DNA from: Candidatus Pantoea carbekii
GTDB taxonomy: Bacteria; Pseudomonadota; Gammaproteobacteria; Enterobacterales; Enterobacteriaceae
Assembly (NCBI RefSeq): GCF_000971765.1
Contig: NZ_CP010907.1
Span: forward strand, 776,338-840,337
Reading direction: 5' to 3'
Length of the DNA: 64,000 nucleotides
In this document: positions 53,342 to 64,000 of the stretch, piece after piece
Layout of the letters: each line of letters opens with the position of its first letter
Numbering within the stretch: position 1 is the first letter of the stretch
Translations under genes and position numbers: made by a program
The notes under the pieces: generated by a model
Told to the model about the DNA's origin: nothing
What the model saw: only the letters and a program-made list of their open reading frames with translations
Databases searched by the model: none

Positions 53342-54507
53342 ATATCTAGTTCTTTTAGTAAAAATGTACAACTATCATTAAGATTACAATATGTTTTTAA
53401 TTTTTAAAAAAGTATTGTCTGTTAGTTTAATAAACTCACAACAATTAGTAGTACATTATAATAGTTTTATTTTCTATATTATGTTTTGACTGAGATTTAA
53501 TTTCATGTATTTAAAATGATGCGTAAATCTCAAATCTAATTACTTTATTAATAAAATATCTTCTATAGATCTACAAGAAAAAATAAATTTTTATATACCT
53601 GCTTAAACATAAAGAATATTAAGTTAATTTTATAATTAATAATTTTTTATATATTTTTATCTAAGTTAATCTGACAAAAGAAATTATAAAAGCGAAACGA
53701 AGTTAAATGCATATGATCTGAATGAACATGGACTAATTTATTATATTTATAGGTTGAGTAGAGTAAAAAACATTAAAAAGCTATTTCAAGATTTATTAAT
53801 ATATATCAACAATGCAACTTTTTGATTTGATTTTTTAAAATCAATTTTTTAATACTGTATATTTCACGAATATCTGCAATATTTTAATACATGATTTTAT
53901 ATATTTCACTTTTGTATCATGTATTCTTCTATAACCATTACATCTATACTATGAATTTTAGTTATTCTATCGTAGAAGAAAAATTCTATTTATTCAGCAA
54001 GAATAGCAATGATATTTTTAGCTCAATCATATAATTTAAAATCAGATTGTATAATAGTTGCAGATTAGCATAAGAAAGTTATGTATCAGCGTATTAAAAT
54101 AAAAAGACAATATAGCTATATTCTCTTTATTAATGGTAAAAAGATTTTTTTCAAGTAAAAATGCATCGTTCTATAATATAGTTTGCAATTTAGTCAATGG
54201 ATTAATGTAACGCAAATTAATTTAAAATATCATAAATATTATACTTAGATAAGATATAAAATTTCAGCATTTCCTGTAATTAAGGGTTTACTATAATTAT
54301 TACAAAGTAATGTTATTTGTATAAGTCATGTCTTCAAATTAACGTGTGATCTTGTCAATTTTTCGAATCGTTTTTTATATTGCATGATAAGCAATATGCC
54401 AGTATCTTTTAGATAATAACTACTTCAGCAACGTTATCTTTCATGTTCTTAATATGAATGATATACTTCATATATCAGTATCTGTATATTCTTGTGTATC
54501 AAATGTT
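53342..54507. other. Spacer between lexA and dusA (dinF, yjbJ, zur lost)
   Basis: No coding remnant recognised. A terminator-like hairpin lies at 53827-53850 and a 14-base palindrome AATATAGCTATATT near 54110. Confidence 0.5.
53827..53850 (+). terminator. Terminator-like hairpin
   Basis: TTGATTTT, TT, AAAATCAA then six T. It lies 485 bases beyond lexA, so it may have ended a lost gene. Confidence 0.5.
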
Positions 54508-55488
54508 ATGAAAAATACCTTTTATTCTCAACGTTTTTCTATTGCTCCAATGTTAAAACGGACAGATCGCCACTGTCGTTATTTTTTTCGTAAACTTAGC
54601 AAAAATACGCTTCTATATACTGAAATGATTTCGCCTAATGCCATTATGCATGCTAAGAATGATTATCTAGCATACAATGATGAGGAACATCCTGTTGCAT
54701 TACAACTAGGTAGTAGTAATACAGCGTTACTCGCATATTGTGCAAAATTAGCTGAACTTCGTGGTTATGATCAAATTAATCTTAATGTAGGTTGTCCTTC
54801 ACAGCGTGTACAAAAAGGTCATTTTGGTGCTTCGTTAATGGGTGAACCAATGCTTGTAGCTGACTGTGTTAAAGCGATGCGCGATGTAGTTAGCATACCA
54901 GTGACAGTGAAAACTCGTATTGGTATCGATGATAGCGATAGTTATAAATTTCTTTATGATTTTGTTAGTATTGTAGCCGAAAAAGGCGGTTGTGATAATT
55001 TTATTGTGCATGCACGTAAAGCTTGGCTTTCTGGATTTAGTACAAAAGAAAATCGTGAAATCCCACCTCTCGATTATTCACGTGTATATAAGCTGAAACG
55101 TGATTTTTTAAAATTAACTATTTCTATTAACGGAGGTATTAGAAACTTAGATGAAGCTAAGGTACATCTGCAGTATTTAGATGGAGTAATGATAGGACGT
55201 GCAGCTTACCAAAATCCGTACATTTTAGCTGAAGTAGATCGTGTATTGTTTAATTGCAGCAATACAGTACAACTTGATTTGATTACAATAGTACGTTCTA
55301 TGTATCCTTATATTGAAGCAGAATTAACAAAGGGTACATGTTTAGGTCATATAACACGCCATATGACAGGTTTATTTCAAAAAATTCCTGGATCACGAAA
55401 GTGGAAGCATTATTTAAATGAAAATGCATATAAACCAGATGCTGATATTGAAGTATTAGAAAAAGCACTTTCCTTAATTTCTATTTAA
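54508..55488 (+). CDS. dusA: tRNA-dihydrouridine(20/20a) synthase
   Basis: FMN enzyme that reduces U20/U20a in the tRNA D-loop. The start is set at the ATG 54508 ([16 protein letters not shown]); an upstream ATG at 54454 would add 18 residues and is also possible, since the family N-terminus varies. The 326-residue product has [32 protein letters not shown], the catalytic Cys in [10 protein letters not shown] near residue 93, the [10 protein letters not shown] segment, HARKAW, and [17 protein letters not shown]. Neighbours lexA and dnaB match the E. coli order. Confidence 0.94.
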   Translation: MKNTFYSQRFSIAPMLKRTDRHCRYFFRKLSKNTLLYTEMISPNAIMHAKNDYLAYNDEEHPVALQLGSSNTALLAYCAKLAELRGYDQINLNVGCPSQRVQKGHFGASLMGEPMLVADCVKAMRDVVSIPVTVKTRIGIDDSDSYKFLYDFVSIVAEKGGCDNFIVHARKAWLSGFSTKENREIPPLDYSRVYKLKRDFLKLTISINGGIRNLDEAKVHLQYLDGVMIGRAAYQNPYILAEVDRVLFNCSNTVQLDLITIVRSMYPYIEAELTKGTCLGHITRHMTGLFQKIPGSRKWKHYLNENAYKPDADIEVLEKALSLISI

Positions 55489-56278
55489 TACTATAATAAC
55501 ATATAAAATATAGTATTTAAATTTTTCTCTTTAATAATGTTCTAAATAGTAATTCATTTTCTTATATCATTTCTTATCTAACGATTAAAATTGAATTAAA
55601 TGGATAATCACAACGTAATGATGTAAAATGTCTGTCTGTATCAATCTCCCATTATCTCTCTTTGAGAGTAATTGAAATAGTAATATTAATAATATTATGT
55701 TTAATAATGATTAATAAATTTTGAACTCAGATTTATTTAAAATTCACTATATTTTATTTCAAGTTACGTATTTTATTTTAAAATCAATTTTAACTTTAAA
55801 TGTTTAAAAATTAACTTATGATTTTTTTAGAAAAATGTCTATTTCTTAAATTAAATAAAATTAAAACAACATAGTCTTAACTTGTATCTACTTATGTACA
55901 ATGGATATTATAATTATGTATTCCTGCTATTAAGGTTAAACAAAAAACATTACTATTTACTTTTAAAATTTTACAGAGTACAGTGTATCCGGTTTGCAGA
56001 TAAAGTAAAAGCAAATTAAAGTAAGTGTTTTTTATAAAATCTATCTTAGAATCATTAAGCTAATATCATATCATTTTTAAAATTTAACGTAGATATTGAA
56101 TTAGGTAATTATCAATAGATAATATTCTATCAATAAAAATTCATATTTTTTTAAAAAGATTTAATATCTTTCAATATAACTTTCTGTTTGTAATTAAAAG
56201 AATGTTAGTTACTTACAGAAAATATGCACAAGTGAAATACAAATTCACTGAAAAATGATAATTAATATATGAAAATCA

Positions 56279-56303
56279 ATATACTAATACCGGATTAGTA
56301 TAT
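56279..56303. repeat. Perfect hairpin, 10-base arms
   Basis: ATATACTAAT, loop ACCGG, ATTAGTATAT; 102 bases before the dnaB ATG. Confidence 0.65.
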
Positions 56304-56348
56304 GTAATATAAAATAAGAAAATTATTTAATTTTAATTTTTTTGAAAA

Positions 56349-56369
56349 TTTATCATACTCCATGATAAA
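56349..56369. repeat. Perfect hairpin, 8-base arms
   Basis: TTTATCAT, loop ACTCC, ATGATAAA; 36 bases before the dnaB ATG, so in the leader or promoter. Confidence 0.55.
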
Positions 56370-56404
56370 TACATCTCCTTTTTACGATCGGTCATACATT
56401 GATT

Positions 56405-57811
56405 ATGGTAGGATATAAACCCAGTAATAAATTGAATGCACTTCATGATCGTCAATTGGAAGGCGTGAAAATATTGCCACATTCTATCGAGGCAGAACAA
56501 TCCGTTCTCGGTGGGTTAATGTTAGATAATGAACGCTGGGACAGTATCTGTGGGTGTGTAGCAGCCGCCGATTTTTTTAATCGTTCGCACCGAATGATAT
56601 TCTGTCAGATGGAGCAATTGCTTGAAACAGGCCAACCTATTGACTTAATAACCCTTTCAGAATCCTTAGAGGTTCGGGGTGAGCTAGAAATGGCAGGTGG
56701 TTTCGCTTATTTAGCAGAGTTAGCAAAAAATACACCCAGTGCTGCAAACATCAGTGCTTATGCTAATATCATACGTGAACGTGCTATAATACGCGAGATA
56801 ATATCAGTAGCAAATCAAATTGCTAATGCGGGTTATAATCCCCAGGGACGAAGCAGTGAAGAACTACTTGATTTTGCAGAATCTAGTGTTTTTAAAATTG
56901 CTGAGCAACGTATTAATAAAGATGAAGGTCCGCAGAATATCGAAAAAATTCTTGATACAACAATATCTCGTATTGAATCGCTAGTATCTACATCACAGAA
57001 TGGTCTAACCGGTATTGATACAGGTTATCAGGATTTAAATAAAAAAACTGCTGGATTACAAGCATCTGATCTGATTGTTGTTGCAGCACGTCCTTCAATG
57101 GGAAAAACTGCTTTTGCTATGAATTTATGTGAAAATGCTGCCATGTTAAATCACAAACCAGTACTTATTTTCAGCTTGGAAATGCCTGGTGAGCAATTAA
57201 TGATGCGTATGTTAGCATCATTATCACGTGTTGATCAGACACGCATGCGTACTGGTCAACTCGAAGATGAAGATTGGGCTCGTATTTCCAGTACAATAAG
57301 AATTTTGCTTGATAAGAAAAATATATATATTGATGATTCTTCAAGTCTGACACCAAATGAGGTACGTGCTCGTTCACGTCGGATATTTCGTGAAAATGGT
57401 GGTCTCAGTCTTATTATGATTGATTACTTACAGCTAATGCGTGTACCTATATTATCAGATAATCGTACGCTAGAAATAGCAGAAATTTCCCGATCTCTTA
57501 AATCATTAGCAAAAGAGCTTAATGTGCCAGTTGTGGCACTTTCACAACTGAATCGTTCACTAGAACAGCGAGCTGACAAACGTCCAGTGAATTCAGATCT
57601 ACGTGAATCAGGTTCAATCGAACAAGATGCAGATTTGATTATTTTTATTTATCGTGATGAAGTTTACCATGAAAATAGTGATCTAAAAGGTGTTGCTGAA
57701 ATCATAATTGGTAAACATCGAAATGGTCCAATTGGAACAATACGATTAACTTTTAATGGACGGTGGTCACGTTTTGATAACTATGCTGGTTCACAATATA
57801 ATTATGATTAA
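56405..57811 (+). CDS. dnaB: Replicative DNA helicase DnaB
   Basis: Hexameric fork helicase. The ATG at 56405 gives 468 residues (MVGYKPSNK...), fitting the family; a TTG six bases upstream is less likely. The N-terminal domain contains PHSIEAEQSVLGGLMLDNERWD and TPSAANISAYA. The RecA-like C-terminal domain has Walker A ARPSMGKTAFAMN near residue 231, Walker B SLIMIDYLQLMR near 338, and SDLRESGSIEQDADLI near 398. With PriA lost, loading must rest on DnaA/DnaC-type routes, which is inference. Confidence 0.97.
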   Translation: MVGYKPSNKLNALHDRQLEGVKILPHSIEAEQSVLGGLMLDNERWDSICGCVAAADFFNRSHRMIFCQMEQLLETGQPIDLITLSESLEVRGELEMAGGFAYLAELAKNTPSAANISAYANIIRERAIIREIISVANQIANAGYNPQGRSSEELLDFAESSVFKIAEQRINKDEGPQNIEKILDTTISRIESLVSTSQNGLTGIDTGYQDLNKKTAGLQASDLIVVAARPSMGKTAFAMNLCENAAMLNHKPVLIFSLEMPGEQLMMRMLASLSRVDQTRMRTGQLEDEDWARISSTIRILLDKKNIYIDDSSSLTPNEVRARSRRIFRENGGLSLIMIDYLQLMRVPILSDNRTLEIAEISRSLKSLAKELNVPVVALSQLNRSLEQRADKRPVNSDLRESGSIEQDADLIIFIYRDEVYHENSDLKGVAEIIIGKHRNGPIGTIRLTFNGRWSRFDNYAGSQYNYD

Positions 57812-58507
57812 TTATTAATATATCAAGTATTATATATAAATAAATTAAAATATGCAGTTTAACTTGTATTGAATATAAATTTTTACAACGCACTATAAAA
57901 TTTAATGAAAGAATATATGTATTATTAATATTAATAATTACATTTAATTATATAATATAATCATTGATTATGAATTATTTTTTTGGTATAATATCTTTTG
58001 ATTAATTTTAAATTTTAAAAAATTAATTTAATATTTATTATTATTTCCCTAAATATCATAAATATTAAAAGAGTCAAAAAACTACGATTCTAATTTTTTT
58101 TAATCATTTATGTGCTATTTACTATTATTTATTTAACAATATAATTATTAGTATTAAATCTTGTAATCAAGCATCATACTCTAAATAAAACACTATTCAA
58201 ATTGAATAATTAAAATTTTAAAGTATTAAGTCTGAATTTTTTAAAGTAAATAAGTAAAACAGTAAATCAGAATGTTTTAATAAAATGTATATATATAGTT
58301 CATACCATATATAATTATGTAAAAACATCACTCTAAAATAAAAATATAAATTAATTGTGTAAAATACAGTATTGATCAACCAAATCTTAAAAAAAATAAA
58401 TCATTTAACAATATGATAATACATCAACATTTAGTGTGGAGATAGAATATTAAATTATGTTGCGTCATTTGTACTTCAAAGCGCATTATTTGTAATGAGA
58501 ATATTTC
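57812..58507. other. Gene-free spacer between dnaB and yitT-like gene
   Basis: Very AT-rich. Only an all-AT palindrome (ATTATTAATATTAATAAT, 57921-57938) stands out; no remnant recognised. Confidence 0.5.
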
Positions 58508-59122
58508 ATGGATAAGGTTTTTCAATCTGCTAGAATTTCACATTCTCGTGTGGAGGATGGTTTAGCAATCGTACTTGGTACGTTCGTAGTATCGTTTGGC
58601 GTATTAATGTTAAAAAAAGCTGGAGCACTTACGGGCAGCTCGGCAGGTATAGCTTTTTTAATTAGTTATGTAACATCACTTTCTTTTAGTAGTGTATTTT
58701 TTCTTATTAATTTACCTTTTTATTGGTTAGCTGTTCAAAGAATGGGATGGGAATTTACTCTTAAAACATTTTTTGCTGTAGGTCTAGTGTCATTATTTAC
58801 TTATATTCATCCATTATTTGTGCATTTTACTGCATTAAATCCTTTTTATGCCACGCTATTCGGTAATATTTTGATAGGGTTTGGCTTTATAGTATTATTT
58901 CGTCATAGAGCTAGTCTGGGTGGTATTAATATATTAGCATTGTGGCTACAAGATCGTATTGGCTTAAGTGCAGGAAAATTACAAATGGCGGTAGATATTT
59001 GTATATTATTAATTTCGTTACTGGTGGTTTCAACTCCTATGCTTGTTGCATCAATATTGGGTGCAATGATGCTAAATTGTATTATTGCAATAAACCATCG
59101 TCCTGATCGCTATATAGCTTAA
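58508..59122 (+). CDS. YitT-family membrane protein
   Basis: A 204-residue integral membrane protein with about five to six hydrophobic segments. Residues 22-48 hold LGTFVVSFGVLML and GALTGSSAGIAFLISY, the glycine-rich start typical of YitT (DUF161). SSVFFLINLPFYWLA follows, and FRHRASLGGINILALWLQDR near residues 137-156 is the family's second conserved loop. The biochemical function is unknown. The usual C-terminal soluble domain of longer YitT proteins is absent, matching the short enterobacterial form. It has no clear operon partner, being about 700 bases from dnaB and 880 from tkt. Confidence 0.82.
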   Translation: MDKVFQSARISHSRVEDGLAIVLGTFVVSFGVLMLKKAGALTGSSAGIAFLISYVTSLSFSSVFFLINLPFYWLAVQRMGWEFTLKTFFAVGLVSLFTYIHPLFVHFTALNPFYATLFGNILIGFGFIVLFRHRASLGGINILALWLQDRIGLSAGKLQMAVDICILLISLLVVSTPMLVASILGAMMLNCIIAINHRPDRYIA

Positions 59123-59477
59123 TCTTTGTTTTATTATTTTGCTACATGTTAATTAAGCATTGTAAACATTGTATATTTTAAGTGATTTTCATCATATCGG
59201 TAGTAATTATTTTATCTCAATATATTTATAGGTATGACAATTGCAATTTATTAAGCATTTCTACACATTTATAATGTATGTATCATACTGATAAAATATT
59301 TTATACAATTTGAATTTATTAACAAATTTTTTAAAATTTTTGATTTGATACATTAAGTATATTACTACTATTACATGTGACGTTTAAATAATATTATTAT
59401 TTTATATGATATGCATATATTATATATATGCCATATTAAATAATCTTCTCAATAAAAATTCTTAATTTGTAAATTTA

Positions 59478-59513
59478 TAAAATTTTTTCTAATTTAAATT
59501 AGAAAAAATTTTA
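59478..59513. repeat. 36-base perfect palindrome
   Basis: Two 18-base halves (TAAAATTTTTTCTAATTT and its reverse complement) with no spacer. Almost all A-T. Confidence 0.8.
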
Positions 59514-59546
59514 ATTAAAAGAACATCAATAAATTTATTTTGTTAA

Positions 59547-59562
59547 CATGAAAATTTTCATG
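59547..59562. repeat. 16-base perfect palindrome
   Basis: CATGAAAATTTTCATG. It directly abuts the next palindrome. Confidence 0.6.
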
Positions 59563-59588
59563 ATGCATGATGAAATTTCATCATGCAT
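59563..59588. repeat. 26-base perfect palindrome
   Basis: Halves ATGCATGATGAAA and TTTCATCATGCAT with no spacer, starting at the base after the previous palindrome ends. Confidence 0.8.
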
Positions 59589-59946
59589 TGCATAATTTTT
59601 ATACACATTATAATAGAAAACAATAAGATTATTATAATATTTTTTAGTTCTAAAAATTAGAATATATGTTATCATTCATTAAGATTATCTTAATATGTAA
59701 TTAGATTGTATCGTAATTTTATATAAAATGATTATATAATTATGTAAGAGGCATTAAAATAAATAAACAGAAAATATTATTTTTATAATTAACACAGCAT
59801 TCATGCATTTTAATTTAAAAAAATGAAATTTAAAGTTATTAAAAGTAACGATTACTGAATCATACTAATTTTAATATTATTATTTATAAATTATATAACT
59901 TTAAAATCCATACATATTTAAAACAAAAATATGAAATGTTGATTTC

Positions 59947-59972
59947 ACTTTATTAAGTGTACTTAATAAAGT
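59947..59972. repeat. Hairpin in the tkt leader, 12-base arms
   Basis: ACTTTATTAAGT, GT, ACTTAATAAAGT; ends 31 bases before the tkt ATG, so likely within the leader or promoter. Confidence 0.7.
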
Positions 59973-60003
59973 TTAGAACATTATGAATAAATTGGAGTAT
60001 AAT

Positions 60004-61995
60004 ATGCCTTCTCGTAAAGAGTTAGCTAATGCTATTCGAGTACTAAGTATGGATGCAGTACAAAAAGCCACCTCAGGACATCCTGGTGCGCCAATGGGTA
60101 TGGCGGATATTGCTGAAGTTTTATGGCGTGAATTTATGAATCATAATCCTATCAATCCACATTGGATAAATCGTGATCGTTTTATATTATCTAATGGTCA
60201 TGCTTCTATGCTAATTTATAGCCTTCTACATCTTACTGGCTATGATTTATCAATAAATGAATTACAAAACTTTCGTCAATTTCGTTCAAAAACTCCAGGT
60301 CATCCAGAATATAATCGCACTCCAGGTATAGAAACTACTACTGGTCCGTTAGGTCAAGGTTTTGCAAATGCTATTGGATTTGCAATTGCTGAGCGTACAT
60401 TAGCAGCACAGTTCAATCGTCCAGATTATGATATTGTAAATCACAATACCTACGTATTTCTTGGAGATGGTTGTATGATGGAAGGTATTTCGCATGAAGC
60501 GAGTTCTATAGCTGGTACATTAAAATTAGGTAAGCTATTTGCTTTTTACGATGACAATGGTATCTCTATTGATGGAGATGTTAAAGGTTGGTTTACTGAT
60601 GATACTGCTAAGCGTTTCGAATCCTATGGTTGGCATGTTATTCGTGATATCAATGGGCATGATAGTAATGCTATTAGAAAAGCAATTAATGAAGCAAAAA
60701 GCACCCATGATATGCCTTCTTTATTAATATGTAAAACTGTTATCGGTTTTGGTTCTCCCCATAAAGCAGGTACACACAATTCGCATGGTGCACCTTTAGG
60801 AGACGAAGAAATTATACTAACACGTCGTCAACTGGAATGGAAGTATGCACCGTTTGAAATTCCTGATCATATATATTCATCTTGGGATGCAAAAAAATGT
60901 GGTGAGAAAAAAGAGAATGATTGGAAAAAAAAATTTTCTGCTTATGCAAAAATGTATCCGAAATTAGCTGTAGAATTTAAGCGTCGTATATACAATAAAT
61001 TACCAGTTAATTGGTATATTACTTCACAGAAATTAATTCAACAGCTACATGCAAATCCGAAGAAAATAGCTACCCGTCAAGCGTCCCAAAATATTCTTGA
61101 GGAATTTGGTAAAACGTTATCAGAATATCTCGGTGGCTCTGCAGATCTAGCACCAAGTAACCTAACGATGTGGTCTGGTTCCAAACCAATTAATGAAGAT
61201 CCAGCAGGAAACTACATACATTATGGTGTTCGTGAATTTGGTATGACTGCAATTGCTAATGGTATTGCATTACATGGTGGTTTTCTGCCATATACTGCGA
61301 CATTTTTAATGTTTTCAGAATATGCACGTAATGCAGTTCGTATGGCAGCCATGATGAATCTTCATCATATTATCATTTATACTCATGATTCAATAGGTTT
61401 AGGCGAAGATGGTCCTACCCACCAACCAATTGAGCAAATAGCCAGTCTTCGTACGATTCCAAATATAAATCTTTGGCGCCCATGTGATCAAGTAGAATCT
61501 GCGGTAGCGTGGAAATATGCTGTTGAGCGTTTAGATGGTCCTTCGATATTAATCTTTTCTCGTCAAAATTTATCACAGCAGAATCGGAATATTGAACAAT
61601 TAGAAAATATAGTACGTGGTGGTTATATACTGAAAGACAGCAAAGAACAAGCGGAGTTAATTTTAATCGCTACCGGTTCAGAAGTCCAACTAGCAATAGA
61701 TGCTTATATTGAACTAAGCAACGAAGGTTACAAGGTGCGTGTAGTATCTATGCCATCTACTGATGTATTTGATAAACAAACAAAAGAATACATTGAATCT
61801 GTGCTACCAAAGGCTGTTGAAGCACGTTTAGCTATTGAAGCGGGCATAGCAGATTATTGGTTTAAGTACACTGGTCTTAAGGGTGCAGTAATTGGAATGA
61901 ATACGTTCGGTGAATCGGCACCAAATGAAAAGCTATTTGAGGAATTTGGATTCACTGTATCTAATATTGTTGCTAAAGCAAAATCGATTTTATGA
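60004..61995 (+). CDS. tktA: Transketolase
   Basis: TPP enzyme of the pentose phosphate pathway, supplying erythrose 4-phosphate for aromatic amino acids and ribose 5-phosphate. The start is the ATG at 60004 ([20 protein letters not shown]), preceded by GGAG at suitable spacing. An upstream in-frame ATG at 59983 would place that GGAG inside the gene. The 663-residue product has SGHPGAPMG near residue 24, TTGPLGQG near 113, the TPP motif [12 protein letters not shown] near 154, DDNGISIDG, and [15 protein letters not shown] near 460. It is upstream of pgk as in E. coli, but epd is lost. It cannot be told from tktB by sequence alone; context favours tktA. Confidence 0.95.
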   Translation: MPSRKELANAIRVLSMDAVQKATSGHPGAPMGMADIAEVLWREFMNHNPINPHWINRDRFILSNGHASMLIYSLLHLTGYDLSINELQNFRQFRSKTPGHPEYNRTPGIETTTGPLGQGFANAIGFAIAERTLAAQFNRPDYDIVNHNTYVFLGDGCMMEGISHEASSIAGTLKLGKLFAFYDDNGISIDGDVKGWFTDDTAKRFESYGWHVIRDINGHDSNAIRKAINEAKSTHDMPSLLICKTVIGFGSPHKAGTHNSHGAPLGDEEIILTRRQLEWKYAPFEIPDHIYSSWDAKKCGEKKENDWKKKFSAYAKMYPKLAVEFKRRIYNKLPVNWYITSQKLIQQLHANPKKIATRQASQNILEEFGKTLSEYLGGSADLAPSNLTMWSGSKPINEDPAGNYIHYGVREFGMTAIANGIALHGGFLPYTATFLMFSEYARNAVRMAAMMNLHHIIIYTHDSIGLGEDGPTHQPIEQIASLRTIPNINLWRPCDQVESAVAWKYAVERLDGPSILIFSRQNLSQQNRNIEQLENIVRGGYILKDSKEQAELILIATGSEVQLAIDAYIELSNEGYKVRVVSMPSTDVFDKQTKEYIESVLPKAVEARLAIEAGIADYWFKYTGLKGAVIGMNTFGESAPNEKLFEEFGFTVSNIVAKAKSIL

Positions 61996-63264
61996 TAGTG
62001 TTAGTCATTATTAATAGATAAAAAACCCTGTCACGTTTTTTATAATTCATTCCTTATTATCTTAATCCTATAATGCTTGTATATAAAGTAGAATGATTAT
62101 TTCACAGGATGTAACTTTAAATAATATTGTATTACGATGATTCAGTTGATGTATTTTTACAATGTAAATCAAATTATTTAAATAATAAAGCTTTTTAGTA
62201 AACACTATATTTTCATTAAAAACGTTTTTAAAAAATAGAAATAATCTTGCGTGTAATACAATCAATTAATAAGTTTAGTAAGATCGTCTGGAATATGTTT
62301 CCTTTACTACATAAAGTTAAATCGGGATTTTAAATTATAGTATTAGTATTTATTAATGGATGAATGAATAGACTAGAATGGTACATCGATTCCAATAGAA
62401 AATTGGAAATAACTATGGCTATTTAAAATATATTATATGAATGAAAATCTGTTTATTAATAGTAATACATATTAAGTATTTAATTTGCGTTTATTTCGAT
62501 TTTTATTAATAAAAAATTATAGATCTTTTATTATATTAGTATATTAGATATATACGAATAATTGCAAACACATTAGACATATCTTCAGCCAGAGAGAAAA
62601 AGTCATTATTTTTATACAGTTGGTTATTATATTGAAAAATTACTATACCTGGTTAGAATAATGAATTTTAAATAGTTTCATGAAATTCTTGATAAAGATA
62701 TGCTACACTGTTTTTTTGTAAATTTTTTTAATTAAATGATGATCTCATAATTTTAATGGAAAGTGTGGGCGAATCTTTATTCAGTGATACACGCTACTTT
62801 TGATATTCGACTGAGACTAATATTCATACAAGTCAATCTATGCCAATTTTTAACATTATTCAATTAATAGTCGAATTATTTCAGTAAACACAATTTTTTT
62901 ACCGCTCATGACTTGTATTTTTAAAATTTTTCTTATCGAAGCAATTTTTTATAAAATGTTCTAATATAAATAGCATTTAGTGATTTTAGTTATTAATAAA
63001 ATGCTATGAAATTAATAAATGTATTCAATTTATTTTAAAGGTATTTTGTTAAACTGAAAGTTAATTGATATATTTACTGTAATTTAAATAAAATTCACTT
63101 GCAGTTTATACGGCTATATAAAATATCATTATGTATGATACCAAATATAATTTATTAATCATAATATAGATAAAAATTTAATATGATATGGTAAATAATA
63201 ATTATTTTCTTTAAGGCCATATTAATATTTAATTGAATTCATGAAGAATACATGAGGTTTGAAA
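61996..63264. other. Long spacer between tkt and pgk (epd position)
   Basis: E. coli epd (about 1 kb) lies here. No glyceraldehyde-3-phosphate-dehydrogenase-like segment could be recognised. A weak AAAAAAC/GTTTTTT hairpin at 62020-62041 follows tkt. Confidence 0.55.
62020..62041 (+). terminator. Weak tkt terminator candidate
   Basis: AAAAAAC, 8-base loop, GTTTTTT, 25 bases beyond the tkt stop. The stem is nearly all A-T, but it ends in a T run. Confidence 0.45.
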
Positions 63265-64000
63265 ATGCCAATGATTAAAATGACGGATCTCAATCTTTCT
63301 GGTAAGCGTGTTTTAATCCGTGCCGATCTTAATGTACCATTACAAAACGGTAAGATCACGTCTGATGCACGTATATGTGCATCTTTACCGACCATTAAAA
63401 TACTCATACAACAAGGTGCAAAAGTAATGCTTACTTCTCATTTAGGTCGTCCAATAGAAGGTACGCATGATGAACAATTTTCTCTTTTGCCAATAGTTAA
63501 ATATCTAAGCAATGCTTTAAAAGGGATCAAAGTTAGCTTGTCAAAAAAATATTTAGATGGTATTGAGGTTCATTCAGATGAATTAATAGTGCTAGAAAAC
63601 GTTCGTTTTAACAAAGGTGAACATACAAATGATCAAGCGCTATCAAAAAAATATGCTGAATTATGCGATGTTTTTGTTATGGATGCTTTTGGAAGTGCAC
63701 ATCGTGCACAGGCATCAACACATGGTATAAGTAGATTTGCAGCTATTGCTTGTGCAGGTCCACTGTTATGTGCTGAATTAAAAGCATTAAGCAAAGTGAT
63801 GACTAATCCCCAGCGTCCTTTAATAGTTATCGTAGGCGGTTCCAAAATATCAACTAAATTTAATATATTAACATCATTAGTAAAAATAGCTGATACAGTT
63901 ATTGTCGGTGGTGGTATAGCAAATACTTTCTTAGCTATTGATAACAAAGTTGGAAAATCTCTTTGCGAAAAAAATTTCATTAAGATAGCTAAAAATTTGC
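63265..64000 (+). CDS. pgk: Phosphoglycerate kinase, 5' part (cut by window end)
   Basis: ATP-producing glycolytic enzyme. The ATG at 63265 starts [29 protein letters not shown] lies about 8 bases upstream. The frame stays open for 245 codons to the window end, out of about 390 expected. Visible are the substrate-binding RADLNVP near residue 20, TSHLGRP near 59-65, ENVRFNKGE near 112, [13 protein letters not shown], and the VGGSKISTK and VGGGIANTF nucleotide-domain segments. The frame is intact up to the edge. Confidence 0.95.
   Translation, partial: MPMIKMTDLNLSGKRVLIRADLNVPLQNGKITSDARICASLPTIKILIQQGAKVMLTSHLGRPIEGTHDEQFSLLPIVKYLSNALKGIKVSLSKKYLDGIEVHSDELIVLENVRFNKGEHTNDQALSKKYAELCDVFVMDAFGSAHRAQASTHGISRFAAIACAGPLLCAELKALSKVMTNPQRPLIVIVGGSKISTKFNILTSLVKIADTVIVGGGIANTFLAIDNKVGKSLCEKNFIKIAKNL

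Larger units (their letters stand above)
55489..56404. other. Spacer between dusA and dnaB
   Basis: qorA/pspG-type genes of E. coli are absent. Two perfect hairpins lie at 56279-56303 and 56349-56369, close to dnaB. Confidence 0.55.
59123..60003. other. Palindrome-rich spacer upstream of tkt
   Basis: No coding remnant recognised. Holds four strong inverted repeats: 59478-59513, 59547-59562, 59563-59588 and 59947-59972, plus a small one near 59679. Confidence 0.65.

Noticed and set aside
62068-62265. 65-codon minus-strand open frame in the tkt-pgk spacer
   Set aside because: Low-complexity Ile/Leu/Asn/Lys sequence with no recognisable motif; treated as chance.
62700-62830. Possible epd C-terminal remnant upstream of pgk
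   Set aside because: Expected by synteny, but no WCDNEWG-like motif could be read in any frame.

Overview
The window looks like part of the chromosome of an obligate, insect-type nutritional endosymbiont from the Enterobacterales. The DNA is strongly AT-rich (roughly 70% by eye). Nearly every gene is a clear orthologue of an E. coli housekeeping or biosynthetic gene, at close to normal length. Gene order follows blocks of the E. coli map with genes missing between them. Long AT-rich spacers and decaying pseudogenes (ppc, priA, 3' half of ftsN) mark the losses. I found no transposase, phage gene, CRISPR array, tRNA or rRNA. The host genus cannot be fixed from the sequence alone. Comparisons with E. 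coli proteins are from memory, not from a search.

Layout. 0-5 kb: LPS inner-core genes hldD-waaF-waaC and a GT4 glycosyltransferase (minus strand). 6-9.4 kb: yibN, secB, gpsA, cysE. 9.9-19.1 kb: orphan cpxR, pfkA, tpiA, fpr, hslVU with a heat-shock promoter, and a shortened ftsN. 20-29 kb: priA pseudogene, rpmE, metB, metF, ppc pseudogene. 29.5-36.7 kb: argE divergent from argCBGH, then murI. 37-44 kb: metA, pgi, lysC, a marC-family gene, asd. 44.4-49.6 kb: yhhQ, tusA, rsmD, ftsY, rpoH. 49.9-57.8 kb: plsB, lexA, dusA, dnaB. 58.5-64 kb: a YitT-family membrane gene, tkt, and pgk cut by the window end.

How the genes work together. Amino-acid supply dominates: five arginine-pathway enzymes (argE, C, B, G, H), the aspartate trunk (lysC, asd), methionine genes (metA, metB, metF) and serine acetyltransferase (cysE). 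Central carbon genes (pfkA, pgi, tpiA, pgk, tkt) and phospholipid entry (gpsA, plsB) supply precursors. Loss of ppc implies that oxaloacetate or aspartate comes from elsewhere. waaC, waaF, hldD and murI imply a walled cell with an LPS inner core. Regulation is partly eroded: metJ is absent next to metB, cpxA is absent next to cpxR, and LexA has an altered self-cleavage site. The RpoH-hslVU link appears intact.

The least explained signal is structural. Spacers hold many long perfect or near-perfect inverted repeats: arms of 30 bp upstream of pfkA, a 36-bp palindrome and two abutting palindromes upstream of tkt, a 19-bp hairpin upstream of ftsN, and a cluster of seven between metB and metF. They share form but not sequence. 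A few look like terminators; most are not placed as terminators.
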